The translations under genes and the position numbers were made by a program. Source: AEGEAN-183 sp964342745 (GTDB lineage: Bacteria > Pseudomonadota > Gammaproteobacteria > Magnimaribacterales > Magnimaribacteraceae). From it: 34,662 nucleotides of DNA. The stretch is taken from the NCBI GenBank assembly GCA_964342745.1, contig CAYFFW010000015.1:1-34662 (forward strand), written 5' to 3'. Below the pieces are notes generated by a model. It was not told where the DNA came from, made no database searches, and saw only the letters and a list, made by a program, of their open reading frames with translations. Shown here one piece after another: positions 1 through 7,537 of this stretch; the first letter of the stretch is position 1, and every line of letters starts with the position of its first letter.

Positions 1-2
1 TT

Positions 3-947
3 CCTTCATTTAAATCAATTTTCATTCACGTGTTCAACCCAACGGCAGCTGTCGGTGGATTTTTGGGCGCAAGCGTAGCTGCCGCTTTAACTAGGGGAGT
101 TAATAGAGGTCTTTATTCAAATGAAGCAGGACAAGGTTCAGCTCCAATTGCTCATGCTTCTTCTAAAACAGAGAATCCTGTAGAGGAAGGCATGGTATCT
201 ATTTTAGAGCCTTTTATAGATACAATAATCATATGCACTTTAACTGGCCTAGTTATTCTTTCTTCTGGGGTGTGGACTGAAAAATTTGAGAATAAGTTTG
301 AAGCTAGTTCTATGCTTTTTGTTGAAGGACAATACTTAGAAAGCAGTAAAGAAGATACTGAGATCTTAAGGGATTATTATTATGGTTCAGGATCTGATAT
401 TGAGCTAAACCGAACAATACAAGTAGTCGATGGCCAGATTACCTCTAAAGATCTAACTTTATTGCACAACCGTTCAATTGCTGAAAATGTAGTTATAACC
501 TCAGATAATTCAAACTTCACTGGATCTATAGAGGTTGTTAATGGAAGAATAAGCAATATCAGTAGCTTCACTGTAAGAGGAAATTCTTTATTGCTTGGAG
601 CAGACCTTACAGGTAAGGCCTTCACTAAAAGTATTTTTGGTAATTTTGGACAATATATTGTTGCTATTGGACTTCTATTATTTGCTTTTTCTACTGTTAT
701 AGCCTGGTCTTATTACGGAGATAGAGCTACAGCTCATCTATTTGGAGAAGGGTGGATACTTTATTATAGAATTATCTATGTTGCAGCATTCTTTACCGCT
801 TCTATTATTGATACCAAAATAGTTTGGGACATAGCTACGGTTATAGGTCCTATAGCTACAATCCCTAATCTACTGGCTCTTATTTTCTTAAGAAAAGAAA
901 TGAAACAAATTGCTGATGGTTATGTAATAAGAAAAGATCCCTATTAG
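3..947 (+). CDS. Alanine/glycine:cation symporter (AGCS family), 5' end outside window
   Basis: This is the C-terminal part of a sodium:amino-acid symporter of the inner membrane. The reading frame is open to the left window edge and runs through a GTG at 30 that is internal (Val), so the gene is cut off by the window and not by a true start. The family signature is clear: FNPTAAVGGFLGAS, then RGLYSNEAGQGSAPIAHA, a membrane segment ending in SSGVW, and later YIVAIGLLLFAFSTVIAWSYYGD followed by more hydrophobic segments. Between the SSGVW helix and the YIVAIG helix lie about 110 residues (roughly nucleotides 285-630) that are polar and probably beta-rich, whereas ordinary family members have a short loop. 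Within the insert, IQVVDGQIT and IEVVNGRIS look like an internal repeat. Substrate cannot be told from sequence; alanine or glycine with Na+ is the family norm. Confidence 0.9.
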   Translation, partial: PSFKSIFIHVFNPTAAVGGFLGASVAAALTRGVNRGLYSNEAGQGSAPIAHASSKTENPVEEGMVSILEPFIDTIIICTLTGLVILSSGVWTEKFENKFEASSMLFVEGQYLESSKEDTEILRDYYYGSGSDIELNRTIQVVDGQITSKDLTLLHNRSIAENVVITSDNSNFTGSIEVVNGRISNISSFTVRGNSLLLGADLTGKAFTKSIFGNFGQYIVAIGLLLFAFSTVIAWSYYGDRATAHLFGEGWILYYRIIYVAAFFTASIIDTKIVWDIATVIGPIATIPNLLALIFLRKEMKQIADGYVIRKDPY

Positions 948-1023
948 TAGCTATTCTTATACTTTTTTCTTTAAAAAAACTAAATAATGTTGTATTTTGA
1001 TGTAATGATTTACAGGAAAAATT

Positions 1024-1944
1024 ATGAGTAAAAAAATATCACTTTTTTTATTATATCTATCTTCTTTTGGATTCTTGGCTGCAGAGTTACCTATCATTGG
1101 AATAACTGAAATAACCTCAGGTATAGACAATAAAGATTGGAGAGCTTATAAGGAAACTAAAGCTATAAATTTTCAAACTATGCTAGAAACCCAAATGGTA
1201 AAAATCGGAAGATTTACAATTATGGAAAGAAATAGGGTAGATGAAGTACTTGCAGAACAAGGTCTTCAAGGTGAATTCTCTGATTCTGGTACCCCGATGA
1301 ACCTATCAGCTATTGATTATCTAGTTTATGGTTCTATAACTAAATTCGGTTCAAAAAAGAAAACTATTTCAACTGGTAAGTTCGCTACAGTTAAAATAAT
1401 AAGTGAATTTGGAGTAGACCTAAAAGTTGTAGATGCAACAACTGGAGAAATTAGAAGAGCTGAAAGTGTAGAAGTAAGCATGACAACTGGTTCAGGAATG
1501 GCAACTAAAGGTATTACAACAGGTGAGTCAGAAGCAGACCCTTTGTCAGACATTCAAAGAAGGGCAGCAAAAATGGTAGCTGCAGCTATAGCAGAAAGTA
1601 TCTTTCCTATAGAAGTTGTTATGTTTAGAGAAGACGCTGATTCTAATTGCTGTGCCTACATTAATTATGGAAACTCTGTATTAAGTGTTGGAGATAAACT
1701 TAAGATTATTGAAAAAGGTGAAGACATAATTGATGAAGCAACTGGATTAAATCTAGGATCAACTGAAAAAACTATAGGAACCATCCAAGTTACAGAAGCT
1801 CTTCCTAAATTTTCAAAAGCTAAAATTTTATCTGGGGGAACTCCAGAAAGAGGCCAGTTAGCAAGAATTATTAAAGATAAAGTAGGATCTGGAAGCAATA
1901 ATTTAAACAACGAAAAAAGAGAAAAAATTGGGAGAAAAATATGA
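1024..1944 (+). CDS. CsgG-like envelope protein, paralogue 1
   Basis: A 306-aa exported protein. Residues 1-19 form a signal peptide (basic start, hydrophobic core, cleavage probably after FLAA), with no lipobox cysteine, so it is not lipidated as classical CsgG is. Residues about 22-200 resemble the CsgG/HfaB fold: a FTIMERNRVDEVLAEQ segment at 64-79, DYLVYGSIT at 98-106, a VDLKVVDATTGEI strand pair and a C-terminal helix after ADPLSDIQRRAAK. Residues about 205-290 resemble the C-terminal beta domain seen in FlgT-type proteins (INYGN, VGD, TG, LG, IGTIQVTE, FSKA). A vicinal Cys209-Cys210 pair is unusual. A Shine-Dalgarno AGGA lies 7 bases before the ATG. It overlaps the next gene by 4 bases (ATGA) and is its paralogue. 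Role unknown; no curli genes are nearby, so calling it a curlin secretion channel would be unsafe. Confidence 0.75.
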   Translation: MSKKISLFLLYLSSFGFLAAELPIIGITEITSGIDNKDWRAYKETKAINFQTMLETQMVKIGRFTIMERNRVDEVLAEQGLQGEFSDSGTPMNLSAIDYLVYGSITKFGSKKKTISTGKFATVKIISEFGVDLKVVDATTGEIRRAESVEVSMTTGSGMATKGITTGESEADPLSDIQRRAAKMVAAAIAESIFPIEVVMFREDADSNCCAYINYGNSVLSVGDKLKIIEKGEDIIDEATGLNLGSTEKTIGTIQVTEALPKFSKAKILSGGTPERGQLARIIKDKVGSGSNNLNNEKREKIGRKI

Positions 1945-2888
1945 TTAAGGTTTTTTTAAAATTTAAAGTAATAGCTTTAACTTTACTTTTATCCTTAGGG
2001 GTTTATGCAAATAAACCAGTAGTAGGTATAGGAGATATTCAGTCTACAGTGGGAGGTAATCCAGCTTCATTTCTAACTATGTTAGAAACAGCAATTTCTC
2101 AAACAAACAAGTTTGAACTTATGGAAAGGTCTAGGATGGATGATATTCTAGGGGAACAAGCATTGAGTGCGGGCGGACTAACAAGAGGTTCAGGTCAGGT
2201 AGGTGGCTTAAGTGGTATAGACTATATGATATATGGCTCTATAACTAAACTAGGATCTACAGAAAATGCTATCGCTATAGGTGGTATTGGTAGTGGAAGT
2301 CAAAAAGCTGAAATGCAAGTAGACATAAGGGTTGTAGATGTTTCAACTGGCTCAATTAGAATTTCTAAAACTGTTGAGCATTCAGCAACCACTGGAAGTG
2401 CCTTTGCTATGGAAGGATTTGCTACAGGTTCTGCTGAAGCTGATCCTCTGGGTGATGTTCAAAGAAAAACAGCTAATTCAATAGCAGCTATGGTTGCAAT
2501 GGATATATTTCCTATAAAAGTAATTAATGTCTCAAAAGGCCAGGTTTATTTGAACTATGGGACGCCTTCAGTAAAGAATGGTAGATTTTATAAAATAGTA
2601 GAATTAGGAGAAGGTTTTATGGATCCTGATACCGGAGAAATGCTTGGTCAAGATGAAACTTATATAGGTACGGTAGAAGTAACAGAAGCCAAATCTAAGT
2701 TTTCTATTGGAAAAGTACTAGAAGGAGATATAACAAGGGGTCAGATTGCTGTTAGGATTGATGAAAAGAAAGGTAAAAAAGTAAGGTCTGCAGCAAAAAA
2801 ACGAGATGCTGCTGCTAAAAAGAAAAGAAGAGCTTTAGAGAAAAAGTGCAAGAAAAAACCTAGTCATCCTGACTGTGAAGCGCTATAA
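1941..2888 (+). CDS. CsgG-like envelope protein, paralogue 2 with lysine-rich tail
   Basis: A 315-aa exported protein that starts inside the stop region of the previous gene (ATGA overlap), so the two are probably translationally coupled. A signal peptide covers about residues 1-23 (cleavage after VYA), again without a lipobox. It follows the same plan as its neighbour: FELMERSRMDDILGEQ near 58-73, DYMIYGSIT, VDIRVVDVSTGSI, TTGSAFAMEGFATGSAEADPL, then a C-terminal domain with LNYG, DTGEMLGQ, YIGTVEVTE and KFSIGKV. The clear difference is a strongly basic tail of about 40 residues (from about 274) rich in Lys, Arg and Ala and ending in CEAL, which could bind nucleic acid, anionic polymer or membrane. 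The pair is a tandem duplication that has diverged. Function is unknown; an envelope or outer-membrane-associated role is inferred from the signal peptides and family. Confidence 0.75.
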   Translation: MIKVFLKFKVIALTLLLSLGVYANKPVVGIGDIQSTVGGNPASFLTMLETAISQTNKFELMERSRMDDILGEQALSAGGLTRGSGQVGGLSGIDYMIYGSITKLGSTENAIAIGGIGSGSQKAEMQVDIRVVDVSTGSIRISKTVEHSATTGSAFAMEGFATGSAEADPLGDVQRKTANSIAAMVAMDIFPIKVINVSKGQVYLNYGTPSVKNGRFYKIVELGEGFMDPDTGEMLGQDETYIGTVEVTEAKSKFSIGKVLEGDITRGQIAVRIDEKKGKKVRSAAKKRDAAAKKKRRALEKKCKKKPSHPDCEAL

Positions 2889-2893
2889 GTTAA

Positions 2894-3139
2894 TTGAAAG
2901 AGTTTATATCTAAAGTATTTAATTTTAGGTCATTTCTATTTATTACAATCTTATTGTCCTTAATAGGATTTGTTCAATCTATGGGGAGTTATCTAATTTT
3001 TATGGGTTTTCCACTTGAATATATAGAAATTGAATTACCAGAAAATATAAGTTTCTTCTTTTTATTTATTCCTTTCTTATATTGGAGTATTCCGTTGATA
3101 GGGCTGTTAATGTGGAAATACCTATTCAAATCTAGTTAA
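2894..3139 (+). CDS. Small two-helix membrane protein
   Basis: An 81-aa protein with two hydrophobic stretches, about residues 11-29 and 50-76, separated by a short acidic segment, so a small integral membrane protein with both ends probably cytoplasmic. An in-frame TAA lies directly before the start at 2894, so translation must begin at this TTG or at a later codon (first ATG at residue 30, which would remove helix 1). There is no convincing Shine-Dalgarno site; it follows the CsgG-like pair by only 5 bases, so it is probably the third gene of that unit and may depend on coupling. No family recognised. It may anchor or assist the CsgG-like proteins, but that rests on position alone. Confidence 0.55.
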   Translation: MKEFISKVFNFRSFLFITILLSLIGFVQSMGSYLIFMGFPLEYIEIELPENISFFFLFIPFLYWSIPLIGLLMWKYLFKSS

Positions 3140-3158
3140 TTACAGAGCTTTTGTAATT
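3138..3158 (+). terminator. Weak stem-loop after the CsgG-like unit
   Basis: A perfect 7-bp inverted repeat (AATTACA / TGTAATT) with a 7-base loop begins inside the TAA stop codon of the small membrane protein. The stem is almost all A-T and no clean T run follows, so it is at best a weak terminator. Confidence 0.25.
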
Positions 3159-3339
3159 TAAATACTTTCTATCAATACTACATATAGTAAATCTACAAAC
3201 CTAAACCACTATATTAAGTTATTCTTTATTCGTATAATATATATTATGTTAAATAATAAATGTTATCTTATATATCTCGTTAGAGTCACTTAGTATCCCC
3301 TATTAAATAAAGATATACACGTAGTACAATGCGCCTGAC

Positions 3340-4542
3340 ATGAAGCCTTTAGAAGGAATTAAGGTATTAGATTTAACTCATATGCTAGCCGGTCCATATG
3401 CTGGAATGGTTTTAGCAGATTTAGGAGCTGAAGTTGTAAAGGTTGAACCCTTAGGAACAGGTGAAATGACAAGAAGTCTTTTAGCTAATGATGCAAATTA
3501 TTCATTTAAGGGTTTTGGAGCTTATTTTTTAACATTAAATAGAAATAAAAAAAGCCTAGCACTGAACCTAAAAGATGATAATGGCCTGCAAGTCTTCCAC
3601 GATTTAGTTAAGTCTGCTGATGTTGTTCTAAATAACTTCAGTGCAGGAGTAGTACAAAAACTACAAATAGACTACTCAAAATTAAAAAAAGTTAACTCTA
3701 AGATAATTACTTGTTCTATTACTGGGTTTGGTGAAACTGGTAAACATGCATCTAGACCAGCATATGATCAAATTGTTCAAGCATACAGTGGAGGAATGTC
3801 TATAACTGGCTCAGATGCTTCAAAACCTACTAGAGCAGGCATTCCTATTGGTGACTTAGGTTCTGGTTTATTTAGCGTAATAGGAATACTGTCTGCACTT
3901 CTTTCTAGAGAGAGAACTGGTAAAGGACAACATTTAGATTTGTCTTTACTCGACGTGCAAATCTCTTTACTAACATATATGGCTACAATGCAAACTTTAT
4001 CTGGTATTGACCCAGAACCTATAGGTAATGCTCATTTCGTTCATGTTCCCTATAACAGTTTTACTACAAAAGACGGCTTTGTTGTCATTGCAGTAATAAC
4101 AGATGCATTTTGGGAAGAATTACTCAGAATAGTTGATATAGATAGTTTACGAAACGAAATATTTAAAAAATCTGAAGGAAGACTAAAGAACCAGAAATTC
4201 ATAGAACTAGAACTAAATAAGAAGCTATCTACTAAAACTTCTGAGTTTTGGATAAATGCTCTCAATGCTGCAAAAGTTCCTTGCGCTCCTATTAATAGTT
4301 TCAGTCAAGCCTTTTCTGATGAACAAGTAATGCATAGAAAAATGCTTATTGATGTTGATCACCCTGACGGAGGAAAAGTAACTATGCCTGGAAATCCTAT
4401 TAAACTTTCATATACCAATGAAGATTCTTACTCCCCTCCCCCTCACTTAGGTCAACACACTAAAGAGACTCTCATTAGCTGGTGCAAGTACTCTGAGATT
4501 AAGATAGAAGAATTGATCAAGAAAAAAGTAATTTCTGTTTAA
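3340..4542 (+). CDS. Family III CoA-transferase (CaiB/BaiF)
   Basis: A 400-aa enzyme that moves coenzyme A between carboxylic acids, full length for the family and cytoplasmic. The N-terminus has the typical PLEGIKVLDLTHMLAGPYAG followed by LADLGAEVVKVE. Asp172 in IPIGDLGSG is the expected aspartate that carries the acyl intermediate, by alignment with formyl-CoA transferase. Later family blocks are RTGKGQHLDLSLLD and the C-terminal VTMPGNPIKLS / PPPHLGQHT. Substrate cannot be read from sequence; candidates in this family include succinyl-CoA:mesaconate, carnitine and itaconate type exchanges. It stands alone after about 200 bases of very A+T-rich DNA (3140-3339), which holds a possible -10 TACAAT at 3325-3330 only ten bases before the ATG, implying a very short leader if used. 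Confidence 0.9.
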   Translation: MKPLEGIKVLDLTHMLAGPYAGMVLADLGAEVVKVEPLGTGEMTRSLLANDANYSFKGFGAYFLTLNRNKKSLALNLKDDNGLQVFHDLVKSADVVLNNFSAGVVQKLQIDYSKLKKVNSKIITCSITGFGETGKHASRPAYDQIVQAYSGGMSITGSDASKPTRAGIPIGDLGSGLFSVIGILSALLSRERTGKGQHLDLSLLDVQISLLTYMATMQTLSGIDPEPIGNAHFVHVPYNSFTTKDGFVVIAVITDAFWEELLRIVDIDSLRNEIFKKSEGRLKNQKFIELELNKKLSTKTSEFWINALNAAKVPCAPINSFSQAFSDEQVMHRKMLIDVDHPDGGKVTMPGNPIKLSYTNEDSYSPPPHLGQHTKETLISWCKYSEIKIEELIKKKVISV

Positions 4543-4646
4543 TGCAAAACGATTCTATCCACTAAAAAACTTGAAAAGGCTATAAAAACAATAATTAAAA
4601 AAAGTATGAAAAGAAGTTTCCAGAATTTAAATTTTTTATCTTTCAT
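4539..4646 (-). CDS. Possible 35-aa single-helix membrane peptide
   Basis: An ATG-initiated reading frame of 35 codons fills most of the space between the CoA-transferase gene and infA. Its product starts MKDKKFKFWK (six basic residues), continues as an uninterrupted hydrophobic stretch of about 18 residues (LLFILFLIIVFIAFSSFL) and ends in VDRIVLH: the layout of a one-pass membrane peptide. Its TAA shares the bases TTAA with the stop of the convergent CoA-transferase gene, the same arrangement as two other convergent pairs here. No Shine-Dalgarno site is visible, and random A+T-rich DNA gives hydrophobic short frames easily, so this remains a candidate. No family recognised. Confidence 0.4.
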   Translation of the reverse strand: MKDKKFKFWKLLFILFLIIVFIAFSSFLVDRIVLH

Positions 4647-4693
4647 ACTGATATTTTGATTAATTAATGCTACTAAGGCAAAATCTATTATAT

Positions 4694-4912
4694 ATGGCAA
4701 AACAAGACTTAATAGAAATGGATGGAGAGGTTATAGAAACCTTACCTAATACGACCTTTAGGGTTAAATTAGAAAATGATCACGTAGTTACAGCACATAT
4801 ATCAGGTCGAATGCGTAAGAATTACATAAGAATTTTAACGGGAGATAAGGTAAAGGTTGAAATCACGCCTTATGATCTTTCAAAAGGAAGAATAATATTT
4901 AGAGAAAGATAA
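4694..4912 (+). CDS. infA: Translation initiation factor IF-1
   Basis: IF-1 binds the ribosomal A site and works with IF-2 and IF-3 during initiation. From the ATG at 4694 the product is 72 residues, the usual IF-1 length, beginning MAKQDLIEMDGEVIETLPN and containing the OB-fold segments FRVKLEN, VTAHISGRMRKNYIRILTGD and VEITPYDLSKGRI. An in-frame start at 4667 would add nine unrelated residues and is rejected. No Shine-Dalgarno motif precedes the ATG. It is convergent with clpA, with a single base between the two stop codons; the same clpA-infA arrangement occurs in E. coli, where tRNA gene serW lies between them, but there is no tRNA here. Confidence 0.97.
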   Translation: MAKQDLIEMDGEVIETLPNTTFRVKLENDHVVTAHISGRMRKNYIRILTGDKVKVEITPYDLSKGRIIFRER

Positions 4913-4913
4913 A

Positions 4914-7172
4914 TTAAGATACTTTATCTTTATTTCTTGATGATTCTTTAAACTTTAAAGATAAACTGTCTTCATGTTGGTCTACCAAAACAACACCACC
5001 TTTTGAAGAAAATTTACCAAACAGAATTTCTTCAGCTAAAGGTTTCTTTATCTTTTCTTGAATTAACCTTTGCATAGGTCTTGCTCCCATGGTTTTGTCA
5101 TATCCTTTATCAGCAATCCAGTCTCTAGCTTTATCTGAAACCTCTAATTGAACTCTCTTTTCATCCAGTTGAGCTTGGAGCTCAACAAGAAATTTATCAA
5201 CTACTGTTTTTATAACTTCAATATCTAAAGGATTAAATGGGATGATCGCATCTAGTCTATTCCTAAATTCAGGAGAAAAGGTCTTTTTAATAATCTCTAT
5301 ACCATCACTAGTATGATCTTGTGTATTAAATCCCATAGAAGCTCTACTCATGTCTTGGGCACCTGCATTTGTAGTCATGATAAAAACTGCATTTCTAAAA
5401 TCTGCTTTTCTTCCATTATTGTCTGTTAAAGTGCCATGATCCATAACCTGTAAAAGAATATTAAAAACTTCAGGATGTGCTTTCTCTATTTCATCAAGTA
5501 GAATTACTGAATGAGGATGTTTAGTAACTGATTCAGTTAACAGCCCTCCTTGATCATAACCTACATAACCTGGTGGTGCCCCTATTAATCTAGAAACTGT
5601 ATGCCTTTCCATATATTCAGACATATCAAATCGAATAAACTCAATACCCATTATTAGTGCTAATTGTTTTGATACTTCAGTTTTACCTACCCCTGTTGGT
5701 CCTGAAAAAAGGAAAGAGCCCACTGGTTTTTCAACTAAACCTAGTCCGGCTCTAGATAATTTAATAGAAGCAGCTAAGCTACTAATGGCTTGATTTTGAC
5801 CAAAAATAACTCTTTTTAAGTTTTCCTCTAATTTTTCTAATGAAATTTTATCTGAAGACGAAACGGTTTTTTCAGGAATTCTAGCTATAGAGGCTACTAT
5901 CTTTTCTACATCTATCTGAGATATAGTTTTTTTCCTTTTAGATTTTGGTAATAACTGTTGTTTAGCTCCTGCTTCATCAACAACGTCTATTGCTTTATCA
6001 GGAAGGTAACGATCATTAATATAACGTGAAGAAAGCTCAGCAGCTGCTTTAAGGGAATTTTCTGTATACTTAATATTGTGGTGTTTTTCGAATCTTGTTT
6101 TTAGTCCTTTAAGTATTTTTATTGTTTCTTCTATAGAAGGCTCCTGAACTTCAATTTTTTGAAATCGTCTAGATAACGCCCTATCTTTTTCAAATATACC
6201 TCTATATTCTTTGTATGTTGTTGATCCAACAAATCTTAATCCACTTTTTGCAAGTGCTGGCTTTAAAAGGTTTGAGGCATCCATAACCCCGCCCGAAGTT
6301 GCTCCTGCACCTATAATTGTATGAATTTCATCAATAAATAGGACTGATTTTCCACTTTCTTCTAACTCCTTTAGTACAAGCTTTAATCTCTTTTCAAAAT
6401 CACCTCTATACTTTGTTCCTGCAAGAAGAGCTCCCATATCTAAGGAATATATAGTGCTTTCTTTAACTAACTCTGGAACTTTGTTTTCTGTAATTAGTTT
6501 AGCAATTCCTTCTGCAATTGCAGTTTTACCAACACCCGACTCTCCTACTAATAATGGGTTATTTTTACTTCTTCTAGCTAAAATTTGTATGACTCTTTCT
6601 ACTTCGTCTTTTCTTCCAATAAGAGGATCAATCTTTCCCTCTAAAGCTTCTTGATTTAGGTTTATGGTAAAGGCCTCTAAGGCAGAACTATCTTTTATCT
6701 TATCTTGTTTATTTTCTTCAGAAATTTCTTCCTCAAAACTTTCATCGCTCTTACCGTGGCTTATAAAAGAAACTATATCTAATCTAGATATGCCTTCTTG
6801 ATTTAAAAGAAAAACGCTATGTGATTCTTTTTCACTAAATATAGCTACTAGTAGATTAGCTCCATTAACTTCCTTCTTACCAGAAGATTGGACATGAAAA
6901 ACCGCTCTTTGAAGGACTCTTTGGAAGCCCAATGTAGGTTGAATCTCTTTATCTTCTTCTTCAGATAAGATTGGTGTATTTTCTTTGATGTGATTTTCTA
7001 GGTCACCTTGAAGAGAATCAATGTTTGCTCCACAATAAGTTAAGACCTCAAGAGCATCATTGTTCTTTAAAAGAGTTAAAAACAAATGTTCTACAGTTAC
7101 AAATTCGTGGTTTTTTTTATGAGCATACTTAAATGCTTCATTTAGATTTTTTTCTAGTTCACTTTCTATCAT
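4914..7172 (-). CDS. clpA: ClpA, AAA+ unfoldase of the ClpAP protease
   Basis: ATP-driven unfoldase that feeds substrates to the ClpP peptidase. At 752 residues it is normal size. The N domain (residues 1-140) carries two Clp repeats and is the docking site for ClpS. The first AAA+ module has Walker A GESGVGKT at 210-217 and Walker B FIDEIH; the second has GPTGVGKTE and LLDEIEKAHPE, plus a C-terminal sensor 2 region (GARPMQRLIQEKI). The ClpP-binding loop reads SMGFNTQDH, with Met where most ClpA proteins have Ile (IGL/IGF). It overlaps clpS by one base (TAATG) and is the last gene of icd-clpS-clpA. clpP is not in the window. Confidence 0.97.
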   Translation of the reverse strand: MIESELEKNLNEAFKYAHKKNHEFVTVEHLFLTLLKNNDALEVLTYCGANIDSLQGDLENHIKENTPILSEEEDKEIQPTLGFQRVLQRAVFHVQSSGKKEVNGANLLVAIFSEKESHSVFLLNQEGISRLDIVSFISHGKSDESFEEEISEENKQDKIKDSSALEAFTINLNQEALEGKIDPLIGRKDEVERVIQILARRSKNNPLLVGESGVGKTAIAEGIAKLITENKVPELVKESTIYSLDMGALLAGTKYRGDFEKRLKLVLKELEESGKSVLFIDEIHTIIGAGATSGGVMDASNLLKPALAKSGLRFVGSTTYKEYRGIFEKDRALSRRFQKIEVQEPSIEETIKILKGLKTRFEKHHNIKYTENSLKAAAELSSRYINDRYLPDKAIDVVDEAGAKQQLLPKSKRKKTISQIDVEKIVASIARIPEKTVSSSDKISLEKLEENLKRVIFGQNQAISSLAASIKLSRAGLGLVEKPVGSFLFSGPTGVGKTEVSKQLALIMGIEFIRFDMSEYMERHTVSRLIGAPPGYVGYDQGGLLTESVTKHPHSVILLDEIEKAHPEVFNILLQVMDHGTLTDNNGRKADFRNAVFIMTTNAGAQDMSRASMGFNTQDHTSDGIEIIKKTFSPEFRNRLDAIIPFNPLDIEVIKTVVDKFLVELQAQLDEKRVQLEVSDKARDWIADKGYDKTMGARPMQRLIQEKIKKPLAEEILFGKFSSKGGVVLVDQHEDSLSLKFKESSRNKDKVS

Positions 7173-7537
7173 TATTCATCATCAACTGGTTCGATTTCAC
7201 TTACTAAAGGATGTTCGTTCTCTCTTGCTAAATTATTAACTTGTGCAGATTTAGTTTCCGCTACTTCTTTTGTAAATATACCGCAAACTCCCTTACCTTG
7301 TGTATGCACAGCTAACATAATTTGTGTTGCTTTGTCTCTATCAATACCGAAAATATTTTGTAATACAAAAACAACAAATTCCATAGGTGTGTAATCATCA
7401 TTATAAATAATAACTCTATATAGAGGAGGTTTCTTAATTTTAGGTTTTGCTGTAGCTACAGCAATTGATGTTCCATCATCATCAAGATCTTTATCCGGAC
7501 CGAGAAAAATTCTTAATTGTGTAAGCTTTATGAACAT
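7172..7537 (-). CDS. clpS: ClpS, N-end-rule adaptor for ClpAP
   Basis: ClpS captures proteins with destabilising N-terminal residues and delivers them to ClpA. The 121-aa product has a non-conserved N-terminal arm of about 38 residues and then the family core: YRVIIYNDDYTPMEFVVFVL (the NDDYTPMEF block forms the N-degron pocket), ATQIMLAVHTQGKGVCG and VAETKSAQVNNLARENEHPL. E. coli ClpS has 106 residues, so the extra length is in the arm, which is needed for substrate transfer in E. coli. The ATG overlaps the icd stop (TAATG) and its own stop overlaps the clpA start the same way, indicating translational coupling along the three genes. Confidence 0.97.
   Translation of the reverse strand: MFIKLTQLRIFLGPDKDLDDDGTSIAVATAKPKIKKPPLYRVIIYNDDYTPMEFVVFVLQNIFGIDRDKATQIMLAVHTQGKGVCGIFTKEVAETKSAQVNNLARENEHPLVSEIEPVDDE

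Noticed and set aside
30..947. GTG at 30 as a true start of the first gene
   Set aside because: The frame is open upstream to base 3 and the first residues already match the middle of the symporter family, so the gene begins outside the window.
1024..2888. Curli secretion channel (csgG) annotation
   Set aside because: No lipobox and no csgA/B/E/F genes nearby; the C-terminal domain differs, so only CsgG-like is justified.
3234..3247. 14-bp palindrome ATAATATATATTAT upstream of the CoA-transferase
   Set aside because: It is made only of A and T in a very A+T-rich gap, where such symmetry is expected by chance; no nearby promoter placement supports it.
4667..4693. Upstream start for infA adding nine residues
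   Set aside because: The ATG at 4694 gives exactly the 72-residue IF-1 with its usual N-terminus.
4913..4913. tRNA-Ser gene between clpA and infA as in E. coli
   Set aside because: Only one base separates the two stop codons; there is no tRNA.
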